This document shows positions 1-5,095 of a DNA stretch of 7,569 nucleotides, in pieces. The stretch is from Betaproteobacteria bacterium (GTDB taxonomy: Bacteria; Pseudomonadota; Gammaproteobacteria; Burkholderiales; Burkholderiaceae_C). The notes under the pieces were generated by a model, which did no database searches, was not told the DNA's origin, and saw only the letters and a program-made list of their open reading frames with translations. Made by a program: the position numbers and the translations under genes. Location: assembly GCA_005882155.1 (NCBI GenBank), contig VBCQ01000267.1, positions 1 through 7,569 on the forward strand, read 5' to 3'. Within the stretch, counting starts at the first letter, position 1; the number at the start of each line of letters is the position of its first letter.

Positions 1-320
1 GCGCCGAGTTCGACCTGTTGCCGTGGCTGCGCTCGCGCAGCATCGCGGCAATGGCGTACTGCCCGATCGATCAGGGCGCTCTCGCGCGCGACGCCACGTT
101 GCGTGCGATCGGCGAGCGCCATCGCATGTCGGCAGCCCAGGTGGCGTTGGCGTGGATGCTGGCGCAGCCGGGGGTGGTCGCGATTCCGAAAGCGGCGCGC
201 GAAGCGCATTTGCGCGAGAACCTGGCGGCTGCGTCGCTCGCGCTCAATGCAGCGGACCATGTCGAGCTCGATCGACAATTTGCGCCGCCTCGACGCAAAG
301 AGCCTCTTGCCATGAGCTGA
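1..320 (+). CDS. Aldo/keto reductase, C-terminal part (5' end outside window)
   Basis: The frame is open from base 3 and ends at TGA 318-320, giving about 105 C-terminal residues. The segment MAYCPIDQGAL fits the aldo/keto reductase strand and loop that follow the catalytic half of the TIM barrel (MAYSPL-type in relatives). SAAQVALAWMLAQPGVVAIP followed by KAAREAHLREN is the family's hallmark NADP(H)-contacting stretch (V-x-x-I-P-K-x-x...H-x-x-E-N). Family members reduce aldehydes or ketones with NADPH in the cytoplasm. The catalytic Asp/Tyr/Lys/His residues lie upstream of the window, so the substrate cannot be inferred. The YeaE-like or diketogluconate-reductase-like subgroup is likely. The gene converges on the minus-strand 88-residue gene, and its stop codon lies inside the shared terminator hairpin. 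Confidence 0.9.
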   Translation, partial: AEFDLLPWLRSRSIAAMAYCPIDQGALARDATLRAIGERHRMSAAQVALAWMLAQPGVVAIPKAAREAHLRENLAAASLALNAADHVELDRQFAPPRRKEPLAMS

Positions 321-352
321 GGCCGCCGCAGTCTCATGACTGCGGCGGCCTC
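319..352. terminator. Bidirectional terminator hairpin between convergent genes
   Basis: A perfect 14-bp inverted repeat (319-332 with 339-352) encloses a 6-base loop (ctcatg). It starts inside the TGA of the aldo/keto reductase gene and ends 9 bases before the stop of the minus-strand gene at 362. The T-runs are poor on both sides: plus-strand sequence continues gctacggcttt and the minus strand has no T tract. The very GC-rich stem between two convergent stops nevertheless supports termination or 3'-end protection for both transcripts. Confidence 0.75.
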
Positions 353-361
353 GCTACGGCT

Positions 362-628
362 TTACAAACGCGTCACTCCGGGCAGCCAGCCGACAAGTTC
401 GCCGTCCAAGTACAGCGCGCCTTCGGGCGCGCCGGCGCTGGCGTAGAACTCGAGCGTGCTCGGCAATGGGCCGGGCTTCGCGACGGTCGACACCGACAGG
501 CGGCGTGCCAGACCTGCCAGCACTGCGCTGGCGGCGGTCAACGTGGTGGCCGCAGCGTGCCGCGCCGGCGTGGTCCACGGGGAGGGCTCGGGAGCGGGGC
601 TCCAGGGCAAGGGCTTCAGGCTCGTCAT
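362..628 (-). CDS. Small conserved-looking hypothetical protein, 88 aa
   Basis: ATG is at 628-626 with GGAAG about 8 bases upstream on the minus strand; TAA is at 364-362. The product is a soluble 88-residue protein with a Pro/Trp-rich N-terminus (LKPLPWSPAPEPSPWTTPAR), an Ala/Thr-rich probable helix (residues 24-43) and a compact C-terminal piece, LYLDGELVGWLPGVTRL, that looks like a beta hairpin. I see no signal peptide, transmembrane segment or catalytic motif. It resembles short uncharacterised proteins I recall from Burkholderiales, but I cannot name a function. It lies 45 bases downstream of the 55-residue ORF on the same strand and ends just before the terminator, so it is probably the last gene of that transcript. 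High third-position GC and a good SD argue for a real gene. Confidence 0.72.
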   Translation of the reverse strand: MTSLKPLPWSPAPEPSPWTTPARHAAATTLTAASAVLAGLARRLSVSTVAKPGPLPSTLEFYASAGAPEGALYLDGELVGWLPGVTRL

Positions 629-673
629 GATGTTTCTTCCTTGGTCTGCGGCGTCAGGTGGCGCCGCGGTATT

Positions 674-841
674 TCATGGGCTGTGCTTGATTCGAGTGAG
701 CTGGTCGAGCTCGCGGCGCAGAGCGCGACGCGATTGCTGGCGCGGCGCGCCACCGCGCGGCTGGTGCGTGCCGGCGCGGCGGAAGTGCGCTGGCGCGACC
801 ATCGGGTTGCGAGGCTTGCGTGAGGCGATGCTGATCTTCAT
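674..841 (-). CDS. Very basic 55-aa hypothetical protein
   Basis: ATG 841-839 is preceded by AGGAG (853-849) at 7-base spacing, one of the best SD sites in the window; TGA is at 676-674. The same frame stays open upstream to 1147, but nothing there has an SD, so this start is chosen. The 55 residues contain 14 Lys/Arg and only two acidic residues. They begin MKISIASRKPRNPMVAPAH and end in a probable amphipathic helix, RRALRRELDQL. There is no signal peptide or Cys motif. Short basic proteins of this pattern (K-P-R-N-P near the N-terminus, repeated RR) occur in Burkholderiales as hypotheticals as far as I recall. Nucleic-acid or ribosome binding is possible from charge alone and is only an inference. 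A terminator-like hairpin sits directly upstream of its SD. Confidence 0.68.
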   Translation of the reverse strand: MKISIASRKPRNPMVAPAHFRRAGTHQPRGGAPRQQSRRALRRELDQLTRIKHSP

Positions 842-868
842 GTGGACTCTCCTGCGGCAAAAAGCTAA

Positions 869-900
869 ACGGCCCGGGGCAGTGATGCATCCCGGGCCGT
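869..900 (-). terminator. T-tailed hairpin between two small ORFs (possible attenuator)
   Basis: A perfect 10-bp inverted repeat (869-878 with 891-900) has a 12-base loop. Read on the minus strand it is followed by TTTAGCTTTTTG, the form of an intrinsic terminator. It lies 24 bases after the stop of the 38-residue ORF, and its T tract (863-859) ends only about 6 bases before the SD of the 55-residue ORF. It may end the short upstream transcript, or act as an attenuator in the leader of the downstream genes. On the plus strand there is no T tract. Confidence 0.75.
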
Positions 901-924
901 GCGATGAGCGCTCGTCAAGAACGC

Positions 925-1041
925 TCAGCGAGGCGGTCGACCGGGCGGTGCCTCCACGGCACCGATGAACTGCGCCGACGCAGCGACGCGTTGCATGCAG
1001 CAACGCTTGCGCGACGGATTCAGTGCGAGGGTGCGGGACAT
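925..1041 (-). CDS. Possible 38-aa small protein or leader peptide
   Basis: ATG 1041-1039 has GGAG only 4 bases upstream (close spacing); TGA is at 927-925. The predicted peptide begins MSRTLALNPSRKRCCMQR and ends in a Pro/Arg-rich tail (APPGRPPR). It is basic with a central Cys-Cys pair. Its support is positional: it lies about 62 bases downstream of a plausible promoter in the 1101-1140 dyad, and an intrinsic terminator follows its stop by 24 bases. No family is recognised. It could be a true small protein, a leader peptide controlling the downstream hairpin, or chance within a non-coding RNA of about 200 nt. Confidence 0.4.
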   Translation of the reverse strand: MSRTLALNPSRKRCCMQRVAASAQFIGAVEAPPGRPPR

Positions 1042-1100
1042 GGGGCTCCGGGCGGGTGATGAAAGGGCGGCTTCGCTGCGATAACGGCTTGGTGTCGCAG

Positions 1101-1140
1101 CTTGCGCAAATGATAAACGATCGATTATCTGTCGCGCAAG
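1101..1140. promoter_or_regulatory. 40-bp operator-like dyad with embedded minus-strand promoter
   Basis: Two nested inverted repeats share one centre at 1120.5. The outer arms are CTTGCGC (1101-1107) and GCGCAAG (1134-1140). The inner arms are GATAA (1112-1116) and TTATC (1125-1129), around a CGATCG core with one mismatched pair. The AT-rich centre stands out in GC-rich surroundings. On the minus strand TTGCGC (1139-1134) and TATCAT (1115-1110) are 18 bases apart, a weak -35 with a good -10 (5 of 6). Transcription from there would start near 1103 and run into the small-ORF group. A repressor or activator dimer site overlapping this promoter is the simplest reading; the adjacent HTH gene (1178-1735) is a candidate binder, by proximity only. 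Confidence 0.55.
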
Positions 1141-1177
1141 AGGTCAACTTAGGGATTCGAGGCCCGGCAACCCGTTG

Positions 1178-1735
1178 TCAGCGCTTTCGTTTCAACGGCG
1201 CCACACCGGCGCGCGTGCGCGCCCACAGCTCTTTCGTGTCATCGACCGCTGGCTTGGTGGCCGCAGCGGTCTTTGACGAAGCCGGCGCAGATGTCGGCGG
1301 CATCAGCACTTCGCCGAGCAGGTCGAGCAGCCGCGTGCGCGCGCGCTGCGGATGGCGCCGGTAGTAACTCAGGACGAGGCTGACGATGAAGCGCTCGTCG
1401 TCGTCTTGCGGCACGCTGCGCTGCGCATCGTCGTCGGCGGGGCGAGGCGCTTCGGCGGCAGCGACGAAGCCGTCGTGCGGCTGATCCATCCAGCCGAAGG
1501 GCTTGTGGCACAGCTGCTCGAACTGGCGTGCCAGGCGCTCGCCGATCTGCCGCGAGCGGCCTTTGATCTGGCTCCAGTAGCTCGGCTGGATCTGAAGCCG
1601 TTCGGCGAAGCGTCGCTCGAGGCCACGCAAGGTCGCTGCGTCGGGATGCTTGACGGTGTTGTGGACGAACTCGTCAAAGAGGGCCAGCGCGTTGTCAAGG
1701 CGAATCTGGGCGACGTCTCGGTGGCCGGCATGCAT
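1178..1735 (-). CDS. Probable HTH (Cro-like) transcriptional regulator, 185 aa
   Basis: ATG 1735-1733 is chosen because the frame's earlier ATGs (up to 1825) would start inside the hsp20 terminator; TGA is at 1180-1178. No clear SD precedes 1735, so the start is uncertain. Residues 11-27 form a helix (IRLDNALALFDEFVHNT). Residues 35-84 look like a small helical DNA-binding domain: LRGLERRFAERLQIQPSYWSQIKGR, then IGERLARQFEQLCHKPFGWMDQ. The pattern in which a residue pair S-Q-I-K precedes R-x-I-G-x-x-L-A-R-x-x-E, ending K-P-x-G-W-M/L-D, is one I associate with Cro/C1-type regulators in Burkholderiales. Residues 96-116 are acidic linker, 117-145 helical, and the tail ends in the basic LKRKR. 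Target and ligand are unknown. It lies directly upstream of the dyad operator and small-ORF group. Confidence 0.7.
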   Translation of the reverse strand: MHAGHRDVAQIRLDNALALFDEFVHNTVKHPDAATLRGLERRFAERLQIQPSYWSQIKGRSRQIGERLARQFEQLCHKPFGWMDQPHDGFVAAAEAPRPADDDAQRSVPQDDDERFIVSLVLSYYRRHPQRARTRLLDLLGEVLMPPTSAPASSKTAAATKPAVDDTKELWARTRAGVAPLKRKR

Positions 1736-1786
1736 GAGGGTCGATGATAAAGCTTTGTTACTCTGCTGAGCATCGCGCGTTGCATG

Positions 1787-1820
1787 AAAAGGGCGGGCCG
1801 CCCTCACGGGTGGCCCGCCC
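1787..1820 (-). terminator. Intrinsic terminator of hsp20
   Basis: Arms 1791-1803 and 1808-1820 form a 13-bp stem (12 Watson-Crick pairs plus one G-T) with the tetraloop tcac. On the minus strand it is followed by TTTT (1790-1787). It starts 20 bases downstream of the hsp20 stop and separates that gene from the HTH regulator. There is no T tract on the plus strand. Confidence 0.88.
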
Positions 1821-1839
1821 ATCAATGACGAGCGCTGCG

Positions 1840-2280
1840 TTACTGAACCGTCACGCGCGCTGTCTTCGGTGCATCCTTCTTCGGCAGCGTCAGGGTCAGC
1901 ACGCCGTTCTCGAACTTGGCCTCGGCCTTGGCGGAGTCCACCGCTTGCGGCAACTCGAACGAACGGGCATACGACTCATGACTGCGCTCGCTGTAGAGCA
2001 CCGTGCCGCCGTCCTTCTTCTCGGACTGGCTTTCGGTCTTGGCACTGATCGAGACCCACGAGCCGTCGATTTCGACGGCGATGTCCTCCTTCTTGGCACC
2101 CGGCAATTCGGCATGCACCTCGTAGTTGCCGTCACGCTCGGCTACGTCGAGCCGGGCGCGCGACACCAGCGACGATGTCGGCCTTGCGGTCAGCCAATCG
2201 GAGAACAGCGAGTCCATCAGACTGAAGGGGTCGCGCGATTGCGCGACCTGGTTACTGGATCGTGAAGTTAACGGGAACAT
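1840..2280 (-). CDS. Small heat shock protein, Hsp20/alpha-crystallin family
   Basis: ATG 2280-2278 has a perfect AGGAGGT SD (2292-2286) at 5-base spacing, which rules out the longer in-frame start at 2322; TAA is at 1842-1840. The product is 146 aa, typical for bacterial Hsp20. Residues 1-40 are the variable N-terminal arm (DPFSLMDSLFSDWL). The alpha-crystallin domain runs from about 43 to 134 (LDVAERDGNYEVHAELPG, SERSHESYARSFELP, then AKFENGVLTLTLPK with the diagnostic A-x-x-x-N-G-V-L). The C-terminal extension carries V-T-V (143-145), the I/V-x-I/V anchor that docks into neighbouring subunits. The family forms ATP-independent holdase oligomers that keep unfolding cytoplasmic proteins soluble for DnaK/ClpB. 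A sigma-32-like promoter lies upstream and a terminator downstream, so it is probably a single-gene heat-shock unit. Confidence 0.96.
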   Translation of the reverse strand: MFPLTSRSSNQVAQSRDPFSLMDSLFSDWLTARPTSSLVSRARLDVAERDGNYEVHAELPGAKKEDIAVEIDGSWVSISAKTESQSEKKDGGTVLYSERSHESYARSFELPQAVDSAKAEAKFENGVLTLTLPKKDAPKTARVTVQ

Positions 2281-2285
2281 CTTGT

Positions 2286-2292
2286 ACCTCCT
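2286..2292 (-). promoter_or_regulatory. Consensus Shine-Dalgarno of hsp20
   Basis: AGGAGGT on the minus strand, 5 bases before ATG 2280. It fixes the start at 2280 and removes the 14-residue upstream extension. Confidence 0.9.
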
Positions 2293-2325
2293 ATGAAGCG
2301 GCGACCTGCGGTCACCCGTCACCGA

Positions 2326-2354
2326 AAGATGGGTGCCCGGCGGGCCGATTCAAG
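2326..2354 (-). promoter_or_regulatory. Sigma-32 (RpoH)-type heat-shock promoter of hsp20
   Basis: On the minus strand CTTGAAT (2354-2348) is followed after 13 bases by ACCCATCTT (2334-2326). The E. coli sigma-32 consensus is CTTGAAA, 13-15 bases, CCCCATNT, so both boxes differ from it by one base and the spacing is right. The predicted start is near 2319, leaving a leader of about 40 nt with the SD at its end. No sigma-70 box of comparable quality was seen in this gap. Confidence 0.75.
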
Positions 2355-2388
2355 TCCGGTACGCGATCAAGCAGCTCGCGGCCTGTGG

Positions 2389-2613
2389 TCAGCGTCTGAT
2401 CCGCTCCCACTCGTGGCCGATGATGCCGCCGGCCACCGCGCCACCGACGGTGCCGCCGGTGCTGCCACCGCTCAATACGTTGCCGGCGACGCCACCGATG
2501 GCCGCGCCGGTCACCGTGTTGCGTTCGCGTGTCGTCATGCCGGCGCATCCGCCGAGCCCGCAGGCCACGGCGATCAACAGCGCCGCGCTGGAAGTTCTGC
2601 TGATGGTCTTCAT
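2389..2613 (-). CDS. OsmB-like glycine-zipper lipoprotein
   Basis: ATG 2613-2611 has AAGGAG at 6-base spacing and is preferred over the in-frame ATG at 2643; TGA is at 2391-2389. The product is 74 aa. Residues 1-22 are a lipoprotein signal (KTISR n-region, hydrophobic core SSAALLIAVACGL) with lipobox LGGC and lipidation at Cys23; Ala24 predicts outer-membrane sorting. The mature part begins MTTRERNTVTGAAIGG and continues through a glycine zipper with GGSTGGTVGGAVAGG and IIGHEW. That closely follows the layout of E. coli OsmB (RDRNTAIGAGAG...GGSTLGTLGG...GGVIGH). OsmB is an osmotically and stationary-phase induced lipoprotein of uncertain function. The gene lies 108 bases upstream of hsp20 on the same strand, and no terminator was seen between them, so read-through into hsp20 is possible. 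Confidence 0.85.
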   Translation of the reverse strand: MKTISRTSSAALLIAVACGLGGCAGMTTRERNTVTGAAIGGVAGNVLSGGSTGGTVGGAVAGGIIGHEWERIRR

Positions 2614-2717
2614 TCCAAACTCCTTTTCAACATGCATCGACATGCGCGCTGGACCTGAAGGACCGGCGCGCCGGCGATGCGCGACAACGGCGGCCGGGCC
2701 GCGAGCGTGCGCATTCG

Positions 2718-2734
2718 CCTACCGTCTTTGTAGG
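2718..2734. repeat. Short inverted repeat upstream of the osmB-like gene
   Basis: CCTAC (2718-2722) and GTAGG (2730-2734) flank a 7-base spacer in the 217-bp gap between the EF-G paralogue and the osmB-like gene, about 105-120 bases before its ATG. It is symmetrical enough for a protein-binding site but too short for a strong hairpin. No clear sigma-70 promoter was found in this gap. A second perfect palindrome, ccggcgcgccgg, lies at 2663-2674. Confidence 0.35.
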
Positions 2735-2785
2735 ATGGCCCAACTCGTGGCAGATGTCAGTCGGACGTGCCGGCAAGCTCTTGTC

Positions 2786-2804
2786 CGCCCTGTCCTACAG
2801 GGCG
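2786..2804 (-). terminator. Hairpin downstream of the EF-G paralogue
   Basis: A perfect 8-bp stem (2786-2793 with 2797-2804) with loop cct starts 27 bases after the EF-G paralogue stop. No T tract follows on the minus strand, so it may be an intrinsic terminator lacking a U-run, an RNA 3'-end stabiliser or a small repeat. Confidence 0.4.
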
Positions 2805-2830
2805 TCGGGGTGCCGGTGAGCGGGGTCCCG

Positions 2831-4822
2831 CTAGTCCTCGTCCTTGACCTTGAACTGCCCCATCAGCTGCTGCTGTACCGATGGCGGCACCGGGTCGTAG
2901 TGGCTCAGCTCCAGCGTGTAGCGGCCCTGGCCGCCGGTCATGCCATTCAGCCGAGCCTGGTATCCGCTCAACTCCGACAGCGGTACCTGGCCGCTGACCG
3001 TCATGCTGCCGGCCTGCAGCGCATGCGTGCCGTTGACCTGGCCGCGCTTGGACGAGAGGTCGCCGGTGATGTCGCCCATTGCCTGCTCCGGTGCGGTGAT
3101 CTGCACCTTGACGATCGGCTCGAGCACGATCGGCTTGGCCTTGAGCACCGCATCGATGAAGGCCTTGCGTCCGGCAGTCGCGAATGCGATGTCTTTCGAG
3201 TCGACCGAATGCGACTTGCCGTCGTAGACGACGACGCGCACATCCTTCACCGGGTAGCCGGCGATGACACCGGTGTCGAGCACCTGGCGCACGCCCTTCT
3301 CGACCGCGGGGATGAACTGCGTCGGGATCGTGCCACCCTTGACCTGGTCGACGAACTCGAAGCCTGTTCCGCGCGGCAGCGGCTCGATTCGCAGATAGAC
3401 CTCGCCGAACTGGCCGGCGCCGCCGCTTTGCTTCTTGTGCCGGTGGTGTCCCTCGGCCGGCGCGGTGACGGTCTCGCGGTATGCGATTCGCGGCGGGCGC
3501 GTGTTGACCTCGCATTTGTAGGTGTCGTTCATGCGGTCGAGCAGCGTGCGCAGATGCAACTCGCCGAGTCCGTAGACGACGGTCTCGTTGGTCGTTGCCA
3601 CATGCTCGACTTTCAGGCAGGGGTCTTCGTCGACGAGCTTCTGCAGGATTTCCCACATGCGCTGTTCGTCGCCGCGACGCTTCGGCTCGATCGCGAGGCC
3701 ATGCACCGGCACCGGAAATTCGAGCGGCTTCAGATGCAGGTGGTCGTCTTCGGCCGCGTCGTGCAGCACCGCGTCGAAATGCATCTCGTCGATCTTCGCC
3801 ACCGCGCAGATGTCGCCCGGCACGCCGCGAACGATCTCCACATGCTCCTTGCCCTGCAGCATGAACAGGTGGCCGACCTTGAACGGCTTGCGGCCATCGC
3901 CGATGTAGAGCAGGCTGTCCTTCGTGACGGTGCCCTGGTGTATGCTGAAGATCTCCATCTTGCCGACATACGGCTCGACGGTGACTTTGAACATATGCGC
4001 GATCACATGCTTGCCCGGGTCGGGCTCGGCATGCAGCTCCTTCGCGTCGGCGCCCACGTCGAGCAATTCGGCCACGCCGGCACCGTTGCGCGCCGAGACG
4101 AAGCAGATCGGAATCAGGTGGCCCTCGCGCAGCGCTTGTTCGAGCGGCGCATGCAACTCGCGCGGGTCGACGTCGCCGTCATTGAGATAGCGCTCGACGA
4201 ACTCCGGGTCGACCTCGACCACCTGCTCCACGAGGGCCCGGTGCGCGGTCTCCACAGATGAAAAATCCGCCTCGCCGGACGGATTGAAGAAGCAGTCGAC
4301 CACCTGGGTGCCTTGCGCCGCCGGCAGGTTCAGCGGCAGGCATTCCTTGCCGAAGGCGGTCTGGATCTCGGCGACGAGACCGGGCAAGTCGACCCCTTGC
4401 GCATCGATCTTGTTGACGATGATCATGCGGCACAGGTTGCGCTTGGCGGCCCACTCCATCATCCGCGAGGCCATCATCTCGATGCCGACTTGGGCATTGA
4501 TGACGATCGCCGCGGTGTCGACCGCCTCGAGCGCGGTCATCGACTGCCCGATGAAGTCGGCATACCCCGGCGTGTCGATCATGTGCACGCTGGCCTCGCG
4601 GTGCGTGAAATGCATCAGCGACGCGTTCAGCGAGTGCTGGACGCGCCGCTCCATCGGATCGAAGTCGCTGACCGTGGTGCCTCGCTCGAGGCTGCCTGGC
4701 GCACCGATCGCCCCCGCCTTCCACAACAGAGCTTCGACCAGGCTGGTCTTGCCCGCCGCCGTCTGGCCCACCAGGGCGACGCTGCGGATGCGGGCAATAT
4801 CGGGGTGAGTGACGGTAGGCAT
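2831..4822 (-). CDS. Elongation factor G-like GTPase (divergent EF-G paralogue)
   Basis: ATG 4822-4820 has AGGAG at 8-base spacing; TAG is at 2833-2831. The 663-aa product is shorter than housekeeping EF-G (about 700). G domain: P-loop GQTAAGKT (19-26); G3 DTPGYADF (83-90); G4 NKID (137-140); G5 SAR (243-245). About 100 residues between G4 and G5 leave room for the G' subdomain. Domain II covers about 270-365 (HMFKVTVEPYVGKMEIFSIHQG), domain III 375-440 (GLGELHLRTLLDRM), domain IV 445-570 (SGGAGQFGEVYLRIEPL; tip DGKSHSVDSKDIAF) and domain V 570-655 (VPLSELSGYQARLNGMTGGQGRYTLEL). EF-G drives mRNA-tRNA translocation and ribosome recycling. The usual switch II His of DTPGH is Tyr87, and switch I lacks RGITI (nearest is RRVQHSL, 59-65). 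DTPGY is a feature of the EF-G-like/EF-G2 subfamily, so this is most likely a paralogue beside a canonical fusA elsewhere. It lies alone, divergent from the glycosyltransferase. Confidence 0.93.
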   Translation of the reverse strand: MPTVTHPDIARIRSVALVGQTAAGKTSLVEALLWKAGAIGAPGSLERGTTVSDFDPMERRVQHSLNASLMHFTHREASVHMIDTPGYADFIGQSMTALEAVDTAAIVINAQVGIEMMASRMMEWAAKRNLCRMIIVNKIDAQGVDLPGLVAEIQTAFGKECLPLNLPAAQGTQVVDCFFNPSGEADFSSVETAHRALVEQVVEVDPEFVERYLNDGDVDPRELHAPLEQALREGHLIPICFVSARNGAGVAELLDVGADAKELHAEPDPGKHVIAHMFKVTVEPYVGKMEIFSIHQGTVTKDSLLYIGDGRKPFKVGHLFMLQGKEHVEIVRGVPGDICAVAKIDEMHFDAVLHDAAEDDHLHLKPLEFPVPVHGLAIEPKRRGDEQRMWEILQKLVDEDPCLKVEHVATTNETVVYGLGELHLRTLLDRMNDTYKCEVNTRPPRIAYRETVTAPAEGHHRHKKQSGGAGQFGEVYLRIEPLPRGTGFEFVDQVKGGTIPTQFIPAVEKGVRQVLDTGVIAGYPVKDVRVVVYDGKSHSVDSKDIAFATAGRKAFIDAVLKAKPIVLEPIVKVQITAPEQAMGDITGDLSSKRGQVNGTHALQAGSMTVSGQVPLSELSGYQARLNGMTGGQGRYTLELSHYDPVPPSVQQQLMGQFKVKDED

Positions 4823-4860
4823 GAAGCGCTCTCCTGGCGCTCTGGCGCCGTGATGGATCA

Positions 4861-4889
4861 AGGGTACGAGATCGCAAGGTCATGAGCAA
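4861..4889 (-). promoter_or_regulatory. Possible sigma-70 promoter of the EF-G paralogue
   Basis: On the minus strand TTGCTC (4889-4884) and TACCCT (4866-4861) are 17 bases apart. Initiation would fall near 4854, about 30 nt before the ATG. The boxes match consensus only moderately. The 273-bp region 4823-5095 holds no ORF of its own that I can support. Confidence 0.35.
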
Positions 4890-5014
4890 TCGGGGCGGTG
4901 CGAGCGGCGGGGTAATGTGCGACTCCCGCCTTCACGAGGGCCGACCCCCGCATTCGAGGGATCGGAAAACGGGCTGATTGTGGGAACCGCGTATCGCGCC
5001 GCCGGAAACATTCC

Positions 5015-5045
5015 TTTACATTGCCTCGGGGTCGCATTGAATACT
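5015..5045 (+). promoter_or_regulatory. Possible promoter of the glycosyltransferase gene
   Basis: TTTACA (5015-5020, one base from TTGACA) and AATACT (5040-5045) are separated by 19 bases, slightly long. Initiation near 5052 would leave a leader of about 44 nt before GTG 5096 and would exclude the upstream TTG at 5021 as a start. Confidence 0.3.
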
Positions 5046-5095
5046 CACCGCTCGGCGCAGGCCGGCGGACAAGGGCGTTGTTGGGGACAAGCATC

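Noticed and set aside
23..823. Plus-strand open frame of 266 codons across the aldo/keto reductase end and the small-gene region
   Set aside because: It overlaps the aldo/keto reductase in another frame, runs through the terminator hairpin and has shadow-like composition (Arg/Gly/Ala-rich).
842..1147. N-terminal extension of the 55-residue ORF up to 1147
   Set aside because: The extension crosses the terminator hairpin and the 38-residue ORF, lacks an SD and has no recognisable sequence; the ATG at 841 has a strong SD.
1141..1180. tRNA-like fragment (ggattcgaggcccgg)
   Set aside because: It resembles a T-arm for a few bases only. No acceptor, D or anticodon stem can be placed around it.
1736..1825. 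N-terminal extension of the HTH regulator to ATG 1825
   Set aside because: It would begin inside the hsp20 terminator hairpin, and the extra 30 residues look non-protein-like.
2663..2674. Palindrome ccggcgcgccgg as a terminator
   Set aside because: It is purely GC, has no loop or T tract and lies upstream rather than downstream of a gene. Such palindromes are common in GC-rich DNA.
2333..4261. Plus-strand open frame of 642 codons antisense to the EF-G paralogue
   Set aside because: It is a codon-position shadow of a well-supported conserved gene in GC-rich DNA. Its translation is low-complexity (rich in R, A, L, H, D) with no domain, and no SD stands out at its start.
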